From Jiella pacifica (lineage in GTDB: Bacteria; Pseudomonadota; Alphaproteobacteria; Rhizobiales; Rhizobiaceae): a DNA stretch of 64,000 nt. The notes under the pieces were generated by a model, which saw only the letters and a list, made by a program, of their open reading frames with translations, was not told where the DNA came from and did no database searches. Below are positions 34,975 to 45,571 of the stretch, one piece after another. The stretch spans positions 62,001 through 126,000 of the forward strand of contig NZ_JAAAMG010000007.1 of NCBI RefSeq assembly GCF_010500815.1, read 5' to 3'. Position 1 is the stretch's first letter; the number at the start of each line of letters is the position of its first letter. The translations under genes and the position numbers were made by a program.

Positions 34975-36443
34975 TTGTCCATGTCCTCCAAATCGCTGCG
35001 CACGGCGTCGAGAAGCTTCGTCGCGCGGTCGACGACGGCAGAATCGATCGATGTCGCCGCGGCGTCGTCCGTCTTGTCGTCTGCGGTCATGCCGGCATCG
35101 GCCATCAGGGGCTTGCGGATCTCGCCCAGGACCGAGAGCGCGGCATCGTAAAGCTTCCGGTCGGCGGGATGGAGGCTCTCGCGGTCGATCTCGTCGAGCT
35201 TCGCCATCGTCTCGGCCGGCTCGCGCTCCGTCAGCGTCGAAGCCGAGACGTAGAGCAGCGCCCGCTGCCGGGCCTGATTCGTGAGACCGGTGACCGTCAA
35301 AACCTTCGCGCCCGCCATGCCGGCGAGTTTCATGTTGCCGGCGATCAGCGCCCGGCGGCCGATCGACAGATAGATGTTGAGCTGGTCGGCAAGCGGAATC
35401 CGCTCCACCGCATCGGCGATCAGCGCCACCGTCTTCTCGGCCTGATCGACGGGCCGCCCGACATAGAGCGCCGTGAACCTCGCGCGAAAGTTGCCGGCAT
35501 AGACCGAGCGCGCATAACGGTCGAAATAGAGCCGCCCGTATCCGTCGGCCCGGTCATGGTCGCCGAGGTCCTCGGCGAGCACCATCGCCAGCCGCAGCGC
35601 CGCTTCCTCGAGCAGGGTTCCGGTGCCGTCGAGCATCACCCGCCGCAGTCGCTCCAGCGCCTTGTCGGGCGCCGACTGCGCCTGCATCTGGGCAAGGGCG
35701 AGATTGATCTGCGCTGCCAGCCCGGGCTCCATCGCGTCGACGTCGAGCGCAGACAGAAGCTTCTGGGCATCCGTCTGGCGGTTCTCGACATAGGCGAGCG
35801 CACCGTCGAGCAGCGGCCGGACATCGGCGGGAAAGTCGTTCTTGGCGAGCACCATGCGCAACACCGAGGGGGGGCCGCCGCTGAGGACGAACAGGGCCGC
35901 GGCCCGCTGATTGCGCCCGTCCTTCCAGGCATCCTGGGTCGCCCGCTCGAAGGCCGGGCCGTACCATTGCAGGAGCCGCGACTGAACCCGGTTGGCGGAA
36001 ACGTTGCCGCGCGCCGCCTGATCCTGCAGGAACTGCAGCGAACGGATCACCTGATAGGGTTGAGGTCCCCGCGTCGGAGCCGGCTCTTCGGCATGAACGG
36101 CGTGTTCGCCGTCCGCGCCATGGGCCGCATCGCCGTCGCCCTCGGCGGTCTCGCCTTCATGCCCCGCCTCGCTGGCGTCGTGGGCGGCGGCGTCCTCGTG
36201 AGCCTCGGCGCCGTCACTGGCGTGGGCGTCGTCCGCCGCGCCATGTCCGCCCGCTTCGTGCGCGTCCTTTTCCGCCGCGGCCGCCGCATCATCGCCCCGC
36301 CGGGCCGCTTCGCCGGCCTTGCGCACCTGCTCGGCGGTGCTGTGGCCGGCATCGTCATGCGCCTCTTCACCCACGGCCGGCGACGCGAGCACGAGGGCGA
36401 GGAGCGCCAGGAAACGCGCCATGGGTGGAACGCTGGAACGCAT
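34971..36443 (-). CDS. motC: Periplasmic motor protein MotC
   Basis: This 490-residue protein has a signal peptide (FLALLALVLASPAVGEEA) and is followed by ~100 residues of His/Asp/Ala/Glu-rich sequence (about 24-125). The conserved MotC domain then begins with PYQVIRSLQFLQDQAARGN. Helical repeats and motifs such as LLQWYGPAFERATQDAWKDG agree with rhizobial MotC, a periplasmic protein that acts with MotB at the stator. The low-complexity insert is unusual. The start overlaps motB by one base (TGATG) and the stop overlaps fliK by four. Confidence 0.88.
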   Translation of the reverse strand: MRSSVPPMARFLALLALVLASPAVGEEAHDDAGHSTAEQVRKAGEAARRGDDAAAAAEKDAHEAGGHGAADDAHASDGAEAHEDAAAHDASEAGHEGETAEGDGDAAHGADGEHAVHAEEPAPTRGPQPYQVIRSLQFLQDQAARGNVSANRVQSRLLQWYGPAFERATQDAWKDGRNQRAAALFVLSGGPPSVLRMVLAKNDFPADVRPLLDGALAYVENRQTDAQKLLSALDVDAMEPGLAAQINLALAQMQAQSAPDKALERLRRVMLDGTGTLLEEAALRLAMVLAEDLGDHDRADGYGRLYFDRYARSVYAGNFRARFTALYVGRPVDQAEKTVALIADAVERIPLADQLNIYLSIGRRALIAGNMKLAGMAGAKVLTVTGLTNQARQRALLYVSASTLTEREPAETMAKLDEIDRESLHPADRKLYDAALSVLGEIRKPLMADAGMTADDKTDDAAATSIDSAVVDRATKLLDAVRSDLEDMDK

Positions 36444-37735
36444 CAGGCGCTGGGCTCGGTCAGGAAGATTTCGATGCGCCGGTTGATCGCAGCTTCGGGA
36501 TTCTTCGGATCCTTGAGCTCGCGGTCGGCGAAGCCCTCGATGGCCTTCACGCGGGCTTCGTCCAGGCCGCCGCGGGCGAGCATGTAGTAGGCCATGTGAG
36601 CCCGCGCGGTGGACAGCCGCCAGTTGTCGTATTCGCCGCTGGTATAGGGCCTGGCGTCGGTATGGCCGCGGATGGTGATCTCGCCGGGTCGCTTGGACAG
36701 CACCGCGGCGATCTTTTCCATCATCAGGATGGCATCGGCACTCGGCTTGGCCGACCCCACCGGGAACATGCCGGACGTCACGTCGTCGGCGAGCGAGATG
36801 GTGATGCCGCCCTTGCCCTCGACGACCTCGACATTCGCCGGCAGGTCGCCGCCGAGCTTGGACAGTTCCGCGCCGAGATCGGCCCGCAGCTTCTCCGCCT
36901 CGCCCTCTTTGCCGGTCTTGCCCTCGCCCTTGCCGGCCTTCGACAGGGTGCCGTCGTCGGCCTTGCCGGCGGCGTCCTTGCCACGACCGCTCGGCGCGCC
37001 CTTGTCCTCGCCGGCCTGCTTGAAGCCGGTCTTGTCCTTCTGATCGCCCTCGGCCATGGACTTGCCCGGCTCGTCGACGCCTTCTCCCTTCGGTCCCTTT
37101 TCGGGATCGGTCATCGGATCTTCCGGCGGCAGGACGGCGGTGCGGAATTCGATCGGCGGAACGTCTTCGAGTCGGCCGCCGCTTTCCATCACGTTGGGCG
37201 AAAGCTGCCAGGAATCGGGATCGAAGGGATCGCGGTAGGCCTCGCCGCCGTTGAGCCCCGGCAGGCCGGAACCGTCCGGCTTGCCGCTCATCTCACCGTC
37301 GCCGTTCTTGTTGCTCTCCGAGACGATCTCGGTGAGCACGGAATAGGGGTCGCGGAAGATCGACTTTTCCTCGCCGCCCGTCTCGTCGCCGGCGACGGGG
37401 TTGCCGCGCGGATCGCCATTCGTCTCGGCGGCGCTCTCGCCGTTCTGGTTCTGCGTCCGGTCCGCGCCGTCGTCCTTCTGCTTGATGCCGCGGGTCGCCG
37501 GCGAAGGATCGTTGAGCTTGATCGGATTGAAGTACTGGGCGACCTGCTTGCGCGTTGCGTTGTCCGACGAGTTGGTCAGCCACATCACCAGGAAGAACGC
37601 CATCATCGCCGTCATGAAGTCGGCGAACGCGATCTTCCAGGCGCCGCCATGGTGACCGTCGTCGCCGACGCCGCGGCGGCGAACGATGATGATCTCCTGA
37701 CGTTCCAGATGGCCGGCCTCGGACTGTTCGCTCAC
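36443..37735 (-). CDS. motB: Flagellar stator protein MotB
   Basis: This 430-residue protein has a short cytosolic N-terminus and one membrane span, WKIAFADFMTAMMAFFLVMW (33-52), with the proton-carrying Asp at 39. Residues ~60-290 are an unusually long polar linker rich in Gly/Lys/Glu/Asp. The C-terminal OmpA domain has ITIRGHTDARPYTSGEYDNW, NR..A...Y, and ends near RIEIFLTEPSA. It anchors the stator to peptidoglycan. The partner motA is not in the window; in rhizobia it lies upstream in another operon. Overlaps the FliH-like gene by four bases. Confidence 0.93.
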   Translation of the reverse strand: MSEQSEAGHLERQEIIIVRRRGVGDDGHHGGAWKIAFADFMTAMMAFFLVMWLTNSSDNATRKQVAQYFNPIKLNDPSPATRGIKQKDDGADRTQNQNGESAAETNGDPRGNPVAGDETGGEEKSIFRDPYSVLTEIVSESNKNGDGEMSGKPDGSGLPGLNGGEAYRDPFDPDSWQLSPNVMESGGRLEDVPPIEFRTAVLPPEDPMTDPEKGPKGEGVDEPGKSMAEGDQKDKTGFKQAGEDKGAPSGRGKDAAGKADDGTLSKAGKGEGKTGKEGEAEKLRADLGAELSKLGGDLPANVEVVEGKGGITISLADDVTSGMFPVGSAKPSADAILMMEKIAAVLSKRPGEITIRGHTDARPYTSGEYDNWRLSTARAHMAYYMLARGGLDEARVKAIEGFADRELKDPKNPEAAINRRIEIFLTEPSA

Positions 37736-38583
37736 TGCAAGGCCTCTTCCAGCGCCCGCTTCCAGTCGGCAAGACGGGTCTCGAGCGTCGTCTGATCACA
37801 GGAAATGCGGATGTCGGACAGGCTATCGTCCGCCTCGAAGGCGACGAAGCCGCGGCGCGGACCGAGCGCCTCGGCAAAAGCGTCGAGAAGCACCGCCGGG
37901 CCGACCGCCTCGAGCGACAGGGCGCGCCCGTCGAGCGACAGCGTCGAGACCGCGGCGGCGAGTTCCTCGACCGTCTGGCGGCTGCGGATGTCGATCGCGA
38001 TCGGCTTCAGAACGCTGGCGAAGGACGTGCGCATGGCCGTTTCGATGCGTTCGAGCTTGTCGGTGAGAAGCTCGCCCAGGCGTCCACCTTCTTCCGCCAG
38101 CGCCTCGCGCCGGGCAGCCTCGACGGCTTCTGCCGTGGCCGAGGCGGCCTTCGCGCGCTCGGCTTCCACCGCTGCGGCAACCGCGCCCTCGACACGCTGC
38201 TCGATCTCGGCGAGTGCCTCCAGCCGTCCGTCCTCGCGCCCTTCCGCCCGGGCTGCCTCGACGTCCTCCTCGGTCACCTGCGGGAACATCGGAAATGCCG
38301 GCTCCGCCTCTTCGCCGATGGGGGCCGCATCGAAGCCGAAGTCGGCGGCGTCGAACTCGACGCTTTCCAGGGCCTTCGCCTCGTCGCCGATTTCCGGAAT
38401 CGCCTCGAGGTGCTCGGGGACCTTCCTGGCGGGCCGCTTCTTGACCGGCAGACCGTCGGCGACGAGCGTCAGATGCTCGAAGCTCGGCTTCTTCTGCGCC
38501 GCCGGCTTGGCGGTCTTCAGGCTCTGAAACGGCCTGTCGCTCTCTTCGGGAAATTCCGTGAGATAGTCTGCGAGAGAGATCAT
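37732..38583 (-). CDS. FliH-like flagellar export regulator
   Basis: This 283-residue protein has an acidic N-terminus, a long Ala/Glu coiled coil (about 105-175; EARAEGREDGRLEALAEIEQ-type) and a C-terminal globular region ending WKRALEEALQ. That layout is the one of FliH, the stator-like partner of the export ATPase FliI. In Rhizobiales this position between fliF and motB is occupied by a weakly conserved FliH-like gene. Three bases separate it from fliF. Function is inferred from architecture and place. Confidence 0.7.
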   Translation of the reverse strand: MISLADYLTEFPEESDRPFQSLKTAKPAAQKKPSFEHLTLVADGLPVKKRPARKVPEHLEAIPEIGDEAKALESVEFDAADFGFDAAPIGEEAEPAFPMFPQVTEEDVEAARAEGREDGRLEALAEIEQRVEGAVAAAVEAERAKAASATAEAVEAARREALAEEGGRLGELLTDKLERIETAMRTSFASVLKPIAIDIRSRQTVEELAAAVSTLSLDGRALSLEAVGPAVLLDAFAEALGPRRGFVAFEADDSLSDIRISCDQTTLETRLADWKRALEEALQ

Positions 38584-38586
38584 CCC

Positions 38587-40281
38587 TTACGCCGCCTCTT
38601 TGTGGTTGATCCATTGCTTGAGCACATTCGCGGCCTTCAACTCGTCCTGATCGAGCAGTTGCGCGATACGAGCCCGCGGACTCACATCCTCGGCTTCGTC
38701 GAATTGTCCGAGGAAGGCCGGCACGCCGCCGCCGAACTGGGATATATCCGGCGTACCTTGTGCGAACTCGAAACCGCCCGGCAGTTCGAGCCCGCCCGGG
38801 CCCTCCTCGGCGCCGATGCCCGGGAGCGCACCGTCTTCGAGCGCCAGGGCCGAGTTCTCCCCGCCCGGCGTCTGGACGATCGCCCGGATCGCCGGCTTGA
38901 GACCGAACCAGATCACCATGACGGCGACGGCAAGGATGGTGAAGGCGTTGATCAGCGTGCCGGACTGGCGCATGAACATCTCGCCTATGCCGGGGCCCGG
39001 GATCGGCTCGAGAGCGCTGTCGGAGGCGATGAAGTCGACGGCGGTCATCTTCAGCTGGTCGCCGCGCTGATCGGAAATGCCCGCAGCCGAGGCGATGAGG
39101 GCCTGGAGTTCGGCCAGCCGGGCATCGATCTGCGCATCGGTGGCATTCTCGCCGAGCGATTCCTTGAGGCGCGCCCGGTTGACGACGACCGCGACCGACA
39201 GCTTCTCGACGCTGTAGCCTTCGCTCGTCGTCTGCACCGTCTTTTCGTTGATCTCGTAGTTGGTGAGTTCCTCGCGCCGCTCGTTATTGTCCTTCGAGGA
39301 CTGACCACTGTTGGTCTGGGCCGCGCCGCCGGCGGGCTGGATGTCCTGCTGGACGCCGACGGCGTTCTCCTTGGTCGAATTCTCGCTCTGGGCGTTCTCG
39401 CGGATGGTGCGGGTGGAGCGCTCGACGCGCACGTCCGGATCGAAGGTCCGCTCGGAGATCAGCCTTCGGTCGGTGTTGAGCCGGGCCGTGACGGAGGTCT
39501 GGAAGTTGCCGATGCCGAGATAGGGCGACAGGGTGCGGCGGATCGAATCCTCGACGCTTTTGGCGACGATGCGCTCGATGCCGAAGAGCTTCGTCGGCGC
39601 GCTCGAGGCGGAATCGTCGCCTGATGCCAAAAGCGTGCCGTCGGAAGACAGGATCGTCACCTCGTCCGGCGTCATGCCGGGAATGGCGGACGAGACGAGG
39701 TGGCGGATCGACTGGGCCGAGGCGAAATCCTCCGGCTGGTCGGTGCGAATGACGACGCTCGCCGAGGGCTTCCTCTCGTTGCGGCGAAAGCTGCCCTCGT
39801 CGGGCAGGACGATGTGGACCCGCGCCGCCCGAATATGGGCGAGCGACTGGATCGTCCGGGCGATCTCGCCTTCCAGCGCCCGCACCCGGGTGATCTCCTG
39901 CATGAACGAGGTAAGGCCGATCGAACCGAGATTGTCGAACAACTCGTAGCCGGCATTCTCCGAACGCGGCAGCCCCTTCTCGGCGAGCAGCATGCGGGCC
40001 GGCGCCGTCTGGGCGAACGGCGTCAGGATCGCATCACCCTTGGCGCTGACGTCGAAGGCGATGCCGGCTTCCGTCAACGCCGCGCCGATACGCGTCACGT
40101 CGGTGCGATCGAGGCCGGAATAGAGGACCTCCATGTCCGGCCGCGACAGATAATAACTTCCAAGACCGACTAGTGCCACCACCAGAAAGCCGACGAGGCC
40201 GAGCGCGGAGAGCTTGCGCGCCCCGAGACCGGAAAGATTCGTCAAGATTTGCTGGGCTTGCCCGCCAATGGCCAAAGCCAT
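38587..40281 (-). CDS. fliF: Flagellar MS-ring protein FliF
   Basis: This 564-residue protein has two membrane spans (about 28-46, LGLVGFLVVALVGLGSYYLS; and about 430-452, INAFTILAVAVMVIWFGL). Between them lie the periplasmic ring-building domains with LYSGLDRTDVTRIGAALTEA and VRALEGEIARTIQSL, which are YscJ/FliF signatures. The C-terminus ends with a charged FliG-binding tail. FliF is the first part of the basal body to assemble. It heads the cluster, and a CtrA-type box lies 79-94 bp upstream. Confidence 0.95.
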   Translation of the reverse strand: MALAIGGQAQQILTNLSGLGARKLSALGLVGFLVVALVGLGSYYLSRPDMEVLYSGLDRTDVTRIGAALTEAGIAFDVSAKGDAILTPFAQTAPARMLLAEKGLPRSENAGYELFDNLGSIGLTSFMQEITRVRALEGEIARTIQSLAHIRAARVHIVLPDEGSFRRNERKPSASVVIRTDQPEDFASAQSIRHLVSSAIPGMTPDEVTILSSDGTLLASGDDSASSAPTKLFGIERIVAKSVEDSIRRTLSPYLGIGNFQTSVTARLNTDRRLISERTFDPDVRVERSTRTIRENAQSENSTKENAVGVQQDIQPAGGAAQTNSGQSSKDNNERREELTNYEINEKTVQTTSEGYSVEKLSVAVVVNRARLKESLGENATDAQIDARLAELQALIASAAGISDQRGDQLKMTAVDFIASDSALEPIPGPGIGEMFMRQSGTLINAFTILAVAVMVIWFGLKPAIRAIVQTPGGENSALALEDGALPGIGAEEGPGGLELPGGFEFAQGTPDISQFGGGVPAFLGQFDEAEDVSPRARIAQLLDQDELKAANVLKQWINHKEAA

Positions 40282-40359
40282 GGATCACTCCTCGCTACGC
40301 ACGAACTGCTATGATGAGTCGCGACGGACAATGCCGGTTCAAGCTTGCGCGAGACCCCG

Positions 40360-40375
40360 GTTAACAAACCGTTAA
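40360..40375 (-). promoter_or_regulatory. CtrA-type binding site upstream of fliF
   Basis: On the minus strand TTAACGGTTTGTTAAC matches TTAA-N7-TTAAC exactly. It is about 80 bp before the fliF start codon and correctly placed to control the first gene of the flagellar cluster. Confidence 0.7.
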
Positions 40376-41030
40376 TGCCCAGATTCCCCTGATGATTTCG
40401 TCTGCGTTCCGCAACCGCTCCAGTAACAGCGGGAGCCGATGCGGAGGTCGTCCACCGGCGCATTCAAAAAGGCCCGGACAGCACGATAGTAAGCGAAGAG
40501 AAAAATCAGCCACCACCTGATACGACTTGCATCTTGGCGTGATATTCGCAGAAGCAGAACACTGGCTGCGGCAGTGACTTGCAAAAGATGAAATAATATT
40601 ATCGAACGATTTTTATCGTCGTAGTCAACGATAAGTCCCGCCCTGACAAAGCCTGGCACGATGCCGAGGTGGCAGAAGAAGGATTTTTCCGGCAAGCCGC
40701 GCGATATGAAACACCGCACGAGTTCAAACGAGGGCGAACCACGGCGAGGTCGTGGGTGATGAACAGGAAGGAGAAGTCCTATCCTCCTGCATGTCCTGCA
40801 AGAGCTTGATGATCTGCGCCTGGATCGACACGTCGAGGCCGAGACGATCGCGTCGGCGACGACGAAGGCGGACTGATCCGGAACGTCGTCGTCCCTCTCG
40901 ACGCCGGGATGGCCAGGAATCGACGGAACATTCGATCGAGTGGGAGCAATCCCGGGACACACTGCTGCGAGCAGCGAAAATCGCCTCGAGGCGAGCATTC
41001 ACATCAATCGAAACGCAAGCTGCGCGAGAA
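40376..41030. other. Gene-poor region between fliF and tRNA-Lys
   Basis: This 650-bp stretch has no convincing intact gene. Part of it (about 40480-40640) is markedly AT-richer than its neighbours (for example GATGAAATAATATTATCGAA), suggesting foreign or decaying DNA. It contains the ABC-ATPase relic at 40733-40875. Frames of 92 and 208 codons on the minus strand lack family features other than that relic. Confidence 0.6.
40733..40875 (-). pseudogene. Frameshifted fragment of an oligopeptide/dipeptide ABC transporter ATPase
   Basis: Three pieces of one protein can be read in three different frames on the minus strand: FVVADAIVSA (Walker B), then LDVSIQAQIIKLLQDMQED, then FSFLFITHDLAVVR (switch His). 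Joined, they give the Walker B to H-loop segment of DppD/OppF-type ATPases (usual form VADEPVSALDVSIQAQI). Two single-base-type frameshifts and the change of the catalytic Glu to Ala (VADA) show decay. No Walker A or other part is present nearby. Confidence 0.8.
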
Positions 41031-41106
<76 letters not shown>

Positions 41107-41314
41107 GCCGGGCCGCCTTCGCGGATGGCGGCTGTATAAAGCGCGTGTTCCGACCTGTCCACCCTCGATTTCACTCTTTCGCGATGTTGGTGCCGAGCTC
41201 CGTCGGATTGAAACCGGATGGGGGTTGGCCGGAACCAAAATTCGGGCAAGTTTCACCCTGACGGGCGCCTTCGTTCGAGGTCTGCCGCGACGGCATCGGT
41301 CATGGACGCGGGAA

Positions 41315-41767
41315 TCAGCTTCGGCGGGATCCGTGATGGTGCCAGGCGAACCGGCAGGTGACCGCCTCTGGGAGAGCCTCGGGGACGAGCCGCCGAATGC
41401 CCTGGGGCCGCTCGCCGCCGGCACTGTCGTCGCCGCCGTCCGTCTCGGCGTGGCTTCGCGCCAGCGGGAAACCGCCCGCGCCGCGCTCGCCGAGATCGAG
41501 AAACCTGATGCCGGCGAACAGCGAGCGGCGATAGATCAACTCGGCCGGACGCATCGCCTGTTCGTCGCCGATGCGGATGCGGAACTCCTTCGGCAGTTGG
41601 ACGCTGTCGTCGATGGTGAGCAGCGCCCCGGTCGCCGAGACGTTGCGCACGATGCAGTCGAAGGTGGAGAACCCACCATTGAAGATCAGCTTCGCCCGCT
41701 TGAGGACGCGCATGCGCGGCGCGCTTCGGCGCTCTGCCCCGTCGAATTCAGGCACTGTCGCGGTCAT
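41315..41767 (-). CDS. PilZ domain protein
   Basis: This 150-residue protein has the PilZ signature in order: RRSAPRMRVLKR (RxxxR-type arginines, about 13-24) and VRNVSATGALLTI (NxSxxGA, about 41-50). The barrel continues to about AGIRFLDLGE, residue 95. The last ~55 residues are low complexity and poorly conserved. It should bind cyclic di-GMP. GGAGG lies upstream of the start. It is a single gene between tRNA-Lys and ilvC; its target is unknown. Confidence 0.85.
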   Translation of the reverse strand: MTATVPEFDGAERRSAPRMRVLKRAKLIFNGGFSTFDCIVRNVSATGALLTIDDSVQLPKEFRIRIGDEQAMRPAELIYRRSLFAGIRFLDLGERGAGGFPLARSHAETDGGDDSAGGERPQGIRRLVPEALPEAVTCRFAWHHHGSRRS

Positions 41768-41858
41768 GCTAGGCCTCCAGAACCTTTACGGACGCCATTT
41801 TGTCGCAACCACGGTTTCCATTCCGTGAAGTTCGGCGAGACAAGTCGAGCGAACCTCG

Positions 41859-41902
41859 CAAAAACGCCCGCATGTCCGGAAGAAACCGGCACATGCGGGC
41901 GT
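41859..41902 (-). terminator. Rho-independent terminator after ilvC
   Basis: ACGCCCGCATGT (41864-41875) and ACATGCGGGCGT (41891-41902) pair perfectly over 12 bp, extended by CCGG/CCGG around loop AAGAAA with one bulged C. On the minus strand TTTTT follows. It lies about 210 bp past the ilvC stop, so the transcript has a long 3' end. Confidence 0.85.
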
Positions 41903-42110
41903 GATTCTGCTCCACCGATTGCCGACAACGGCGCGGCAGGGCAAATGAATCCCAAGAAGCCTGGACCCGGAGGAACCTGGGCTTCGGATCAGCGGCGCTT
42001 CTCCTCGACCACCGCGTTGCACCTAATCCCCGCCCGACCGTAGCCGCGAAGCGGCGAGGACGGGCGAGGAGAAGACGCTGTGGATGGACGGAGGGCTCCG
42101 GCCTGTCAGA

Positions 42111-43849
<1,739 letters not shown>

Positions 43850-43854
43850 CAGTA

Positions 43855-43872
43855 CCGTACCGTACGTTACGG
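43855..43872. promoter_or_regulatory. Predicted TetR operator
   Basis: CCGTACCGTACGTTACGG is an 18-bp palindrome with one mismatched pair (16 of 18 bases symmetric). It starts six bases upstream of the TetR start codon, a classic place for self-repression. The direct overlap of GTAC units could allow a second offset dimer. Confidence 0.75.
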
Positions 43873-44140
43873 CTGCGGCGTCTACCGACTCGATTGAGCG
43901 AATGCAAGTGCCCTTGCCATCGTCGATCGGAATTTTCGGCTCAGCGGGGCATCGCAGCCTTCCTGAACGCCTGCGCGGAACCTCGCCGCAACGCCAGCAG
44001 CGATCAAGCACGGTGATCAACGACGCCGGAGCGCCGAGCCTCGGTGCACTGAAGCCTGCGTCTTCCGCCAGTCGGGGTCGGAAACCGGCCGACCACCGGC
44101 CCCGCCCAAGGTACCCCCGGCGTTCCCGGGCCCGTTCGCC

Positions 44141-44176
44141 GAAAGAACAACGCACCGGAGCCAGAGGCCCCGGTGC
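44141..44176 (-). terminator. Terminator after the benE-type permease gene
   Basis: On the minus strand GCACCGG and CCGGTGC (44176-44152) pair, with an inner GCC/GGC stem, followed by TTGTTCTTTC. It lies about 35 bp past the permease stop and closes the catabolic operon. Confidence 0.65.
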
Positions 44177-44211
44177 GCAAGCAATGCAGTCCGAGCATGA
44201 GAAGCGATAGG

Positions 44212-45486
44212 TCAGGCGGGTTCGCGGGCGCCAATGGCAGCGCCTCCACCGTCGATGCCTTCCACCGGCTTCTCGACCAGCATCGAGACGACCGCTCCGA
44301 ACAAGAGGGCCCAGAACGGCGCGCTGATCCCGAGGATCGAGACGTTCGACATCGCGACGATCAAGGCGACGAAGGCGCCGATCTGATAGCCCGCCGGCTT
44401 CGAGAAGGCCGACTGGAAGGCCATGACGAGGACGTTGATCATGGCGAGGCCCGCGACGGCGCCGATCAGCGGTCCGGGGAGCATCAGGATCAGCGGCACG
44501 ACGGCGCCGGCGAAGACGCCGAATCCGGCGAAGAGGACACCATTGATCACCGTCGCGGCATACCGACCTTCCCGCCGCTCGCCGGCCTGGTCGGACGAGC
44601 AGATCGCCGTCATCGGTCCGGCGATATTGGCGTTGTGGCCGCCAAGGAAGCCGGCGAGGATGCCGCCGATACCGGAGATGATGGTCATCGCATTGACGGG
44701 CGCGGGGTATTTTTCCGCCATAAGCACGCCGGTCGCCTGGGCGTTTTCAGCGCCGACGACCAGGATCGCCAGCGGCACCGCGATGGCGAGGAAGGCGTCG
44801 ATCGTGAAGCTCGGCGCAGTGAGTTCCGGCAGGACGAAGCTGATGCCCGCTTCGTTGGTGCCGAAGGAGCCGGTGAATGCGACGGCGACCAACCCGACGA
44901 CGAGGGCGGAGAGAACCGGCGGAACGACCTTCAGGAAGCGCATCGACAGGAAGAAGGCGACGACCGCCGCACCGACGACGATCGGCAGTGCCGAGACGGC
45001 GTTCACCGCACCGATGCCGAAGCGGATGAGCGCGCCGGCGATCATCGCCATGACGATCGGCATGGGCAGCCAGCGCATCAGCTTGCCGATGAGGCCGGTC
45101 ACCCCGAGGATGAGGACGAGCACCCCCGCCATGACGAAGGCGCCAACGGCCTGGTCGAAGGGAAAGGTGGCGAGCGAGCCGGCGACGAGGGCCGCGCCCG
45201 GGATCGAATAGGCGCCGGTGATCGGCATCTTGTAATAGAGGCCCATGACGAAGCTGATCAGGCCGCCGAGGCCATAGATCGCCAGGAGCCACGCGACCGT
45301 CTGGCCCTCGGACAGCTTGCCGGCACCGGCCGCGCCGATGACGATCAGCGCCGGCCCCGAACAGCCGAAGATTGCCGCGACCAGACCGGCGCTGCCGGTC
45401 TTCAGATTGATGTTTGCCGGCAGATCGCGCAGCCCCGCACCGATCCCCGGCCCGGGCTCGAAGAGCCCTCGTCTTGCAGTTTCCAT
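44212..45486 (-). CDS. benE: BenE-family benzoate/H+ symporter
   Basis: This 424-residue integral membrane protein has about 12 hydrophobic spans. The family is recognised by GCSGPALIVIGAAGAGKLS at the start, YYKMPITGAYSIPGAALVA, and GHNANIAGPMTAICSSDQAG in the middle, which is the BenE signature. Members import benzoate or related aromatic acids. It is the last gene of the operon with an enoyl-CoA hydratase, CoA ligase and molybdenum hydroxylase, so it likely brings in their substrate. GGGAGG precedes the start. Confidence 0.9.
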   Translation of the reverse strand: METARRGLFEPGPGIGAGLRDLPANINLKTGSAGLVAAIFGCSGPALIVIGAAGAGKLSEGQTVAWLLAIYGLGGLISFVMGLYYKMPITGAYSIPGAALVAGSLATFPFDQAVGAFVMAGVLVLILGVTGLIGKLMRWLPMPIVMAMIAGALIRFGIGAVNAVSALPIVVGAAVVAFFLSMRFLKVVPPVLSALVVGLVAVAFTGSFGTNEAGISFVLPELTAPSFTIDAFLAIAVPLAILVVGAENAQATGVLMAEKYPAPVNAMTIISGIGGILAGFLGGHNANIAGPMTAICSSDQAGERREGRYAATVINGVLFAGFGVFAGAVVPLILMLPGPLIGAVAGLAMINVLVMAFQSAFSKPAGYQIGAFVALIVAMSNVSILGISAPFWALLFGAVVSMLVEKPVEGIDGGGAAIGAREPA

Positions 45487-45571
45487 GCTTTCCTCCCTTG
45501 TTGACCCTGTCGATGCGCGCGACGCGAACGCCTCACTCGCCGGGCCGACGCGCGTTGATCGGCCGGACCGC

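Noticed and set aside
40372-40998. 208-codon leftward frame upstream of fliF
   Set aside because: Only the short Walker-B-like piece has a protein family match and it is broken by frameshifts; the rest shows no conservation or ribosome site.
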